Below are positions 1-5,428 of a stretch of 42,009 nt of DNA, piece by piece (position 1 is the stretch's first letter; every line of letters begins with the position of its first letter). Both the position numbers and the translations under genes were made by a program. Origin of the DNA: an uncultured Bacilli bacterium (GTDB taxonomy: Bacteria > Bacillota_I > Bacilli_A > RF39 > UBA660); NCBI GenBank assembly GCA_934101275.1, contig CAKOQM010000006.1, positions 1 to 42,009 of the forward strand. Reading direction: 5' to 3'. Below the pieces are notes generated by a model. The model did not search any database and had not been told where the DNA came from. It was given only the letters and a program-made list of their open reading frames with translations.

Positions 1-261
1 GGTGATAAATTGATGAAGAAGTTAATAAAAGAAAATGAAGATTTATTAAAAGACTTTGATGAAATGCTTTATTATGATCGAGACAAAATGTTTTTAAATG
101 CTTGTTATGATAAAGGCTATAACAGAGGTAAAAATGAAGGAAAACAAGAAGAACGTGTTGCAATTGCCAAAGAAATGCTTGATGCTGGTGTAACTATAAA
201 TGAAATTGTACAGTTTTCAAAATTGAGTGAAGAAGAAATTTTGAATTTGCAAACAGAATAG
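1..261 (+). CDS. C-terminal end of an Rpn/PD-(D/E)XK-type nuclease-transposase family protein (partial)
   Basis: The reading frame is open from the first base of the window, so the gene begins upstream. The tail has the layout typical of Rpn (YhgA-like, PDDEXK_2) proteins: a charged helix, a run of G-x-x-x-G repeats (GYNRGKNEGKQEE), then AKEMLDAGV and a terminal helix-turn-helix-like LSEEEILNL. No nuclease residues are visible in this part. The stop at 259-261 lies inside the upstream-extended frame of the following IS607 resolvase, so the gene's 3' end and the IS left end are in direct contact. The family assignment rests on the C-terminal pattern only. Confidence 0.55.
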   Translation, partial: GDKLMKKLIKENEDLLKDFDEMLYYDRDKMFLNACYDKGYNRGKNEGKQEERVAIAKEMLDAGVTINEIVQFSKLSEEEILNLQTE

Positions 262-863
262 GAAAGACTATTCAAACTCTTAGAAATTGGGATAAGAAAA
301 ATATATTAAAGCCATCTCATGTAACACAAGGTGGAACAAGATATTATTCTCAAGAACAACTTAATTATTTTTTAGGTTTAAAGTCAGAAAAACAGATAAA
401 TAAAAAAATAATAGGATACTGTAGAGTTAGTTCACACAAACAGAAAGATGACCTTGAAAGACAAATAGAAAATGTAAAAACTTATATGTATGCTAAAGGT
501 TATCAATTTGAAATTATTACTGACATAGGAAGTGGAATTAATTACAATAAAAAAGGATTAAATCAATTAATAGATATGGTAACTAATTCAGAAATTGAAA
601 AAATAGTGGTACTTCACAAAGATAGACTAATAAGATTTGGATATGAATTAATAGAGAATCTTTGCAATAAGTTTGGTACTACTATTGAAATAATAGATAA
701 TACTGAAAAAACGGAGCAACAGGAATTAGTTGAAGATTTAGTTCAGATAGTAACTGTTTTTAGTTGTAGACTTCAAGGTAAGAGAGCTAATAAAGCTAAA
801 AAGATGATTAAGGAGTTGATTGAGGATGATAAAAACATTAAAGATAATGCTAATTCCAAATAA
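231..863 (+). pseudogene. tnpA: IS607-family serine resolvase (TnpA), start codon lost
   Basis: The frame reads as an IS607 transposase. A MerR-like helix-turn-helix comes first (GKTIQTLRNWDKKNILKP, then GGTRYY), followed by the serine-recombinase core with YCRVSS (catalytic Ser codon at about 429-434), DLERQIENV and the VLHKDRL motif, and a C-terminal arginine/lysine-rich helix. The frame opens at 231, after a TGA, but has no ATG, GTG or TTG before 486, which lies beyond the catalytic serine. The usual first ~10 residues are missing and the Rpn-like gene ends there instead. I infer that the left end of the element, with its start, was deleted, leaving an inactive resolvase or one dependent on a non-standard start. 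It overlaps tnpB. Confidence 0.8.
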
Positions 864-1992
864 TAAGCAAAAGTCTAAATTATTTCAATCGACAAGTGTA
901 GCTCGTTTCGCATATAACTGGGCATTAGGCAGAGAACAGGAAAACTATAAAAATGGTGGTACTTTTTTATCTGATTATGATTTAAGAAAAGAATTTACAA
1001 AATTAAAATCAACAGAAGAATATAAATGGCTTAATAATTATTCTAATAATATAACTAAACAGGCAATAAAAGACGCTTGTTTAGCTTATAGAATATTTTT
1101 CAAAGGTCAATCATCTTTTCCTAAATTTAAAAGTAAAAGAAAATCCAAACCAAGTTTTTATATGGATACTGATAAAATTCAATTTACAGATAGAGCTGTT
1201 AAACTTGAAAAAATAACATTGAGTAGAAAGAAAAATAGACAAAAACTTAACCGGATAAGGCTTGCAGAAAGGAATAAAATACCTACAGATAGTAAATATA
1301 TTAATCCTAGAATAACATTTGATGGTATCAACTGGTGGATTAGTGTTGGTATTGAATATGATGACAATACAGAAATACCAGTTAATGATGGTATAGGAAT
1401 AGATTTAGGTATTAAGGATTTAGCAATATGTAGCAATATTAATAAACCTTATAAAAATATAAATAAAACTCAAAAGATAAGAAAATTAAAAAAGAAAAAA
1501 CGTAGGTTACAACGTAGGATATCGAAAAAATATCTAATAAATAAGAAAGGAGAAAGTTACTGTAAAACAAGTAACATTATAAAAATTGAAAAGAAATTAT
1601 TAAAACTTAATCACCGATTAACAAATATTCGCCATAATTACTTACATCAAGTAACTACTGAAATAATAAACCGAAAACCAAAGTTTATTGTTTTAGAAGA
1701 TTTAAATGTAAGAGGTATGATGAAAAATAAGCATTTATCAGAATCAATTGCAGAACAGTGTTTTTATGAATTTTATAGACAAATTGAGTATAAATCATTA
1801 TGGAATAATATTAATTTCATCATAGCAGATAGATTCTATGCAAGTAGTAAAATATGTTCGTGTTGCGGCATAGTAAAAGAAAATTTAAAACTTAGTGATA
1901 GAATTTATAAATGTGATAACTGTAATACTGTAATTGACAGAGATAAGAATGCAAGTATAAATTTATACAACTATGGTAAATCAATAGCTTAG
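826..1992 (+). CDS. tnpB: TnpB, RNA-guided nuclease of the IS607/IS605 group
   Basis: This 388-residue TnpB keeps all the landmarks: an N-terminal helix-turn-helix region (ARFAYNWAL), RuvC motif I in GIDLGIKDLA (Asp near 192), motif II in IVLEDLNV (Glu near 290), a zinc ribbon with CSCC and CDNC near 345-365, and motif III in DRDKNASINL (Asp near 371). TnpB proteins are RNA-guided DNA nucleases that cut the donor joint and so help keep the transposon. ATG 826 fits family N-termini (MIKTLKIML); a TTG six bases upstream is possible. It overlaps the resolvase by 38 bases. All catalytic residues are present, so the nuclease may still work although its resolvase partner is damaged. Confidence 0.93.
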   Translation: MIKTLKIMLIPNNKQKSKLFQSTSVARFAYNWALGREQENYKNGGTFLSDYDLRKEFTKLKSTEEYKWLNNYSNNITKQAIKDACLAYRIFFKGQSSFPKFKSKRKSKPSFYMDTDKIQFTDRAVKLEKITLSRKKNRQKLNRIRLAERNKIPTDSKYINPRITFDGINWWISVGIEYDDNTEIPVNDGIGIDLGIKDLAICSNINKPYKNINKTQKIRKLKKKKRRLQRRISKKYLINKKGESYCKTSNIIKIEKKLLKLNHRLTNIRHNYLHQVTTEIINRKPKFIVLEDLNVRGMMKNKHLSESIAEQCFYEFYRQIEYKSLWNNINFIIADRFYASSKICSCCGIVKENLKLSDRIYKCDNCNTVIDRDKNASINLYNYGKSIA

Positions 1993-2140
1993 TTACCTAA
2001 ACAACACTATTGATATGTACCGATACGTTAGTCGGGAATTTAAGCCTTTGGAGTATCATATCAAATGTGAGTAGTAATAGATTTCCTATTATCAAAGCAG
2101 ATACGTTGAAAAAGGAATGAAACATAAGATTTTATAGATT
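1993..2140 (+). ncRNA. Probable omega RNA (TnpB guide RNA) and transposon right end
   Basis: The non-coding stretch behind tnpB is rich in secondary structure. It has a perfect 8-bp stem TTGATATG (2010-2017) with CATATCAA (2057-2064), and a 6-bp hairpin TAATAG (2075-2080) with CTATTA (2086-2091). GGAATGAAAC follows at 2114-2123 and resembles the 3' end of Cas12f-type repeats. In TnpB systems the RNA overlaps the 3' end of tnpB and its last ~16-20 nt, copied from flanking host DNA, are the guide. By that model the guide would start at about 2124. The boundaries are inferred. Confidence 0.55.
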
Positions 2141-2167
2141 TTTATAAGTTTTCAGTAACGGTACAAT

Positions 2168-2305
2168 ATGATTGAATTTTTCATGATAATTAATCTACTT
2201 ATATTAGATTACATTGTGTTCAAATATCATCGTCTTAAAACCAAATTGGTTGGTACATTAAACTTGACAGATTTAGACGAAGATTTTTGGAAAGATAATT
2301 ATTAA
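2168..2305 (+). CDS. Small hypothetical membrane-like protein (45 aa)
   Basis: A short ATG-started frame encodes a hydrophobic N-terminal helix (MIEFFMIINLLILDYIVF) followed by a polar tail ending in LTDLDEDFWKDNY. No clear ribosome site is visible. It sits between the IS607 right end and the MerR-type promoter, so it may be a surviving piece of the gene that was here before insertion. I recognise no family. The amphipathic order (one membrane helix, then an acidic tail) is protein-like, but coding status is uncertain. Confidence 0.3.
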   Translation: MIEFFMIINLLILDYIVFKYHRLKTKLVGTLNLTDLDEDFWKDNY

Positions 2306-2311
2306 AAAGTG

Positions 2312-2335
2312 ACAAGTAAGCCTTGTTCTTTTTTT
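2312..2335 (+). terminator. Weak rho-independent terminator candidate
   Basis: A short 5-bp stem, ACAAG (2312-2316) with CTTGT (2322-2326), is followed by a T-rich run. It separates the mobile-element region from the MerR-type promoter directly downstream. Confidence 0.4.
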
Positions 2336-2336
2336 A

Positions 2337-2367
2337 TTGACTCTCCTGTCCACTGTAATGTTATATT
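2337..2367 (+). promoter_or_regulatory. MerR-type promoter with 19-bp spacer (copy 1)
   Basis: TTGACT at 2337-2342 and TATATT at 2362-2367 are separated by 19 bp instead of the usual 17. A long spacer is the signature of promoters controlled by MerR regulators, which untwist the DNA to align the two elements. The spacer shares ACTGTAATG with the second copy at 3035-3065. It drives the gene at 2405. A MerR gene lies 1 kb downstream and is the obvious candidate regulator (inference). Confidence 0.65.
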
Positions 2368-2404
2368 AAAAACATAAATATTTTATTGGGGGAGGAAATG
2401 AAAA

Positions 2405-3031
2405 ATGAAAATAATACAAAATATTTATGAGTGTGCCGTATGTCACCATAAAAGTACATATGATGATATTCTTTCTTATGCCCGGTTAGGATATCCTGAT
2501 TTTGATGGGAAACCTAAAGATGCTTCTTTAATTAGTCTTGGTATCAAAGAGTGTCCACATTGTCATTATGCAAATTATGATATTACCAAAACGATTTCAC
2601 CTCTTTTTATGAATAATTTAGAGTTATGGCAAAAAGATAAAAAGGCTCAAGAACTTTTAAAGATTCAAAATAATGATTTAAGAAAAATTTTGCTTATCGC
2701 TTGGCAATATCAAGAGGAAAAAAATTACTATAATGCCTATCAAATGTATTTAAAAGCGTCTTGGGTATGTGATAATAAGGACGATGAAAAAGCCTATCGA
2801 TATGAAGCTCTTAGAATTTTTGATGAACATATTTTAAAAAATTTATCTACAGAAATAATTAGATTTAGTGAGACTTTGCGCCTTGAAGGTTATTTTAAAG
2901 ATGCTCGTGATGTTCTTGATTGTTTTGAAAATATTTTTGATGAAAAAGAAAAAGAGGTGTGCGAAAAAATAAAAAAATATATCACGTCCCAAGATACGAA
3001 AAGACATAATTTAGAAGAAATATTGGGATAG
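2405..3031 (+). CDS. DUF2225-like zinc-finger/helical protein
   Basis: This 208-residue soluble protein has two CxxC pairs near the N-terminus (CAVC at 10-13 and CPHC at about 50-53), which probably bind one zinc. They are followed by a helical region with TPR-like repeats (YNAYQMYLKASWVCDN, GYFKDARDVLDCF). This order matches DUF2225 proteins of Firmicutes, whose function is unknown. A strong GGGGGAGG ribosome site lies 8 bases before ATG 2405. The gene has its own 19-bp-spacer promoter, near-identical to the one upstream of the next gene, so both transcription units probably answer the same MerR protein. Confidence 0.6.
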   Translation: MKIIQNIYECAVCHHKSTYDDILSYARLGYPDFDGKPKDASLISLGIKECPHCHYANYDITKTISPLFMNNLELWQKDKKAQELLKIQNNDLRKILLIAWQYQEEKNYYNAYQMYLKASWVCDNKDDEKAYRYEALRIFDEHILKNLSTEIIRFSETLRLEGYFKDARDVLDCFENIFDEKEKEVCEKIKKYITSQDTKRHNLEEILG

Positions 3032-3034
3032 TCC

Positions 3035-3065
3035 TTGACCCTCTCGTTAACTGTAATGATTTAAT
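3035..3065 (+). promoter_or_regulatory. MerR-type promoter with 19-bp spacer (copy 2)
   Basis: TTGACC at 3035-3040 and TTTAAT at 3060-3065 are again 19 bp apart, with a spacer matching that of 2337-2367 at most positions (CTC..GT..ACTGTAATG). It starts the unit that contains the merR gene itself, consistent with autoregulation. Confidence 0.65.
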
Positions 3066-3084
3066 TTAGATGTGGGAGGGTTTT

Positions 3085-3360
3085 ATGGCTAAATATTGTT
3101 CGGATTGTGAATACATGAATACAAGTGATAAAAAGAAAGAGGGTATCTATAAGTGTAGAGTACGAAAGTGCTACATTTGTTCTTGCGATAGTTCTTGTGA
3201 TAAATTTAGGGAAACTTATGCTAAGACAGGATACGAAAAACAAAAACTTTACGACTTAGGAAAAAATGTTGATGAAGATACTACACCCTTAACACTTTAT
3301 GTGATAGTATTAATAGTGTTAAGTATACTTGTTTTCTTTGGCAAGATGAAGGGGTATTAA
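3085..3360 (+). CDS. Cys-rich protein with C-terminal membrane anchor (91 aa)
   Basis: The start is ATG 3085, which follows a GGGAGGG ribosome site; an upstream ATG at 3070 lies beside the promoter's -10 and is unlikely. The N-terminal half has eight cysteines, including YCSDCEYM, YKCRVRKCYICSC and SSCDKF, which suggests a metal-binding domain. A C-terminal hydrophobic helix (about 72-86) would anchor it. It precedes merR by one base, so the two are translationally close and co-transcribed. The function is not recognised. Cysteine content beside a MerR gene hints at metal or redox sensing, which is inference. Confidence 0.6.
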   Translation: MAKYCSDCEYMNTSDKKKEGIYKCRVRKCYICSCDSSCDKFRETYAKTGYEKQKLYDLGKNVDEDTTPLTLYVIVLIVLSILVFFGKMKGY

Positions 3361-3361
3361 G

Positions 3362-3742
3362 ATGGAAAAATTAAAGATTGGTGAATTTTCAAAACGGTGT
3401 TGTGTTCCTGTTAAAACATTAAGATACTACGATGATATTGAATTGTTTAAACCTTGTGATATCGACCTTTATACAGGATACCGATATTACGATGAGACGC
3501 AACTGGATGATATTCGTTTAATAATGGAATTAAAAGAAGCGGGCTTTTCCTTAATCGAAATTCGGGATAACTGGAATCATTGGAATGAGAAAGCTTTTTT
3601 GCGGCAAAGAGAAAAAATATTTCAAGAGCAAAAAAAGTTAAATGAAAAAATAAAGAAGTTAGATGAATTAAGAACACGAACACAAGATGGTGTGATTTAC
3701 AAAAATGAGATTAAGCAAAAACTTATAAGAAAGAAGGATTAA
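3362..3742 (+). CDS. MerR-family transcriptional regulator
   Basis: The 126-residue protein opens with the MerR DNA-binding head: KIGEFSKRCCVPVKTLRYYDDIELFKP, then the wing with YTGYRYYDETQL and the DIRLIMELKEAGFSL helix. A coiled-coil dimerisation helix rich in Lys/Glu (about 75-105) follows. The C-terminal effector domain is very short, so the ligand cannot be predicted. It is the second gene of the unit driven by the 19-bp-spacer promoter at 3035, with the VirD4-like ATPase two bases behind it. The two promoters with long spacers nearby are its likely targets. Confidence 0.88.
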   Translation: MEKLKIGEFSKRCCVPVKTLRYYDDIELFKPCDIDLYTGYRYYDETQLDDIRLIMELKEAGFSLIEIRDNWNHWNEKAFLRQREKIFQEQKKLNEKIKKLDELRTRTQDGVIYKNEIKQKLIRKKD

Positions 3743-3744
3743 AT

Positions 3745-4794
3745 ATGAAAAATACAAATATGATTGTAGGTAAACCCAGTAGTGGCAAAACCGTAGGGTT
3801 TATGTTTAAGGAAATGGAAAGTTATATTGAGAAAGGAAAAAACTTATTTATCTGGGATAATAAACTGGATTATTATAATCATTTTTATGATATTTTAAAA
3901 GAAAAAGGATATGATGTTAAAATTGTTAATATAAATGAGGAAGCAAACTCTTGTGGTTTTAATATTTTAATGTATCCTTATACTCTATATAAAAGAGGTA
4001 AAATAGATGAAGCGATTTCTTTAGTTCAAAATATTAGTCAAACATTTATTTTTAACAGAAATAATGCTGTAGATGAGTTTTGGTATAATAGTGCCAGTGA
4101 TTTACTTTCTACTTTTATCCTTATTTTATTTAAAGAGGGAAAGAAGGAAGAAATTAATCTTTACAGTGTCATTAATTTATTGAAAATGATAGATAAAGAT
4201 GGTGATGAAGGCATCTCTTCTTTAAGACATTATTTATTAAATGGTGATGCTTTTGACCCAATTTATTTATTAGGAGCGAGTACGATTTTCGCCCCTATTG
4301 AAACGAGAGCGGGTGTTATCTCCACCCTTAAACAAGCTTTGAGTAGTTATATTTGTCGACCTATTTTGTTAGATATTTTAGCTAATGATGAAATAGCTTT
4401 AGATGAGAAAAAAGAAAAAACAGCTTTGTTCTTCTCTCAAAGAAAACAAGAGAGCCATTTAGGTTTAATTTTGCTCGACCAATATCTTCACTCTTTACAA
4501 AATAATCAGGATGAAAGTGTTATTATTTTGGATAATATCAATAAATTACCGAAAATACCTTATATGGAAGAATTTACCTTATATTCTAAGACGAATCACA
4601 TTATTAGTTATTTTGTTGTTAATAACTATGAAGAGTTAGAAGATAAGTATGGTAAGTATGCGTTTAGAGATGTTGAGTTTCAAAAAGAAATTAAGGATTT
4701 AGAGGTTTCTTACTTAGATACGGTAAAACCTTTACCTGTCTTAAAAGTGACCCCAAAAGAAGTTTGTGATTTTTCCTTTTTAAAAGATGCGTAA
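3745..4794 (+). CDS. Soluble VirD4/TraG-like (type IV coupling protein) ATPase
   Basis: This 349-residue protein matches the ATPase part of type IV coupling proteins: Walker A GKPSSGKT at residues 9-16, WDNKLDYYNHFYDILKEKGYD (the DPKGE...LREKGYDV region), FWYNSASDLLSTFILIL, and a Walker-B-like ILDNINKLPKIP near 260-272 followed by the YSKTNHIISYFVVNN strand. Family members are 550-700 residues with an N-terminal membrane domain; here the protein begins right before Walker A. No relaxase, mating-pore or other transfer gene is present. Walker B has Asn where the family usually has the catalytic Glu (DEF becomes DNI), so hydrolysis may be impaired. It is the last gene of the MerR unit. Confidence 0.75.
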   Translation: MKNTNMIVGKPSSGKTVGFMFKEMESYIEKGKNLFIWDNKLDYYNHFYDILKEKGYDVKIVNINEEANSCGFNILMYPYTLYKRGKIDEAISLVQNISQTFIFNRNNAVDEFWYNSASDLLSTFILILFKEGKKEEINLYSVINLLKMIDKDGDEGISSLRHYLLNGDAFDPIYLLGASTIFAPIETRAGVISTLKQALSSYICRPILLDILANDEIALDEKKEKTALFFSQRKQESHLGLILLDQYLHSLQNNQDESVIILDNINKLPKIPYMEEFTLYSKTNHIISYFVVNNYEELEDKYGKYAFRDVEFQKEIKDLEVSYLDTVKPLPVLKVTPKEVCDFSFLKDA

Positions 4795-4800
4795 AAAGGA

Positions 4801-4829
4801 TTGCAAAAAGAAAAAATATTATCTATAAT
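4801..4829 (+). promoter_or_regulatory. Sigma-A-type promoter of the leuS T-box transcript
   Basis: TTGCAA (4801-4806) and a perfect TATAAT (4824-4829) are spaced by 17 bp, directly upstream of the T-box leader. Confidence 0.7.
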
Positions 4830-4839
4830 AGTTTTTGAA

Positions 4840-5030
4840 AGCAAGAGAAAAAAGAGTAGTAGTAAATCTTTTCTTTAAAAGAGAGTTTGGGGTAGGTGGA
4901 ACCAAACAAAGAAAACTTACGAACTTACTTTTGGATGCTTATAGGAGTGTTTTCCTTTATCAAACAAAGAGTAGCAATTAAGGTGGTACCACGGGTTTTA
5001 ACTCGTCCTTTTGGTAGCGCCTTTTTATTT
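4840..5030 (+). promoter_or_regulatory. T-box riboswitch, probably tRNA-Leu-responsive
   Basis: The leader has the T-box hallmarks: an AGAGTAGTAG start, the stem I region GGTAGGTGGAACC, and the conserved T-box core AAGGTGGTACCACG at about 4980-4993. A terminator-like stem ACGGGT/ACTCGT and T-rich stretch follow. Leucine codons (CTT at 4924-4926, overlapping TTA at 4925-4927) lie in a GAA-codon-AC context that fits the specifier position. A T-box stops transcription when the cognate tRNA is charged and allows it when uncharged. leuS is downstream, which supports leucine specificity. Confidence 0.88.
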
Positions 5031-5052
5031 GGCTAAAAGAAAGAAGGATTTT

Positions 5053-5427
5053 ATGGAAACATATGAATTATTTATGGAAATAGGTTTTTTTGCCGTGATG
5101 TTTTTGCTTATTTTTGTGATTACGTATTTTATGAACTTAAATAACTTTAAAAAACGTAAGTATACTTCAATTGGGGAGTTAAATTATTTATTAAAGAAAT
5201 TTAACTTGGATAGAAAAAAGCTTCCTGTACGGAAAATGCTTTTAGTATTTAGTTTGTTAGATGCTCTTATTATGGCTTTCACGGCTAGTTTTATTACGGC
5301 ATTACCAATCAATACCATCTTTCAAATGCTGGTGGGTTTCGTTTTACTCTTTGCTTTAATTTATTCTCTGTATGAAATTTACGGAAGACACTTAGAAAAC
5401 AAATATAAAAAGAAAGAAGGAAAATAA
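5053..5427 (+). CDS. Small integral membrane protein in the leuS transcript
   Basis: The start is ATG 5053, eight bases behind AAGAAGG; the frame is open further upstream but that part lies in the T-box terminator. The 124-residue product has an N-terminal membrane helix (FFAVMFLLIFVITYFMNL), a basic cytoplasmic middle (NNFKKRKYTSIG, LKKFNLDRKKLPVRK) and two more helices before a Lys-rich tail. I do not recognise the family. It lies between the T-box and leuS, one base from the leuS start, so its level should follow leucyl-tRNA charging, an unusual position for a membrane protein. Confidence 0.65.
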   Translation: METYELFMEIGFFAVMFLLIFVITYFMNLNNFKKRKYTSIGELNYLLKKFNLDRKKLPVRKMLLVFSLLDALIMAFTASFITALPINTIFQMLVGFVLLFALIYSLYEIYGRHLENKYKKKEGK

Positions 5428-5428
5428 A

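Noticed and set aside
1179..1436. 85-codon reverse-strand frame within tnpB
   Set aside because: Shadow of the TnpB RuvC-I region, with no ribosome site.
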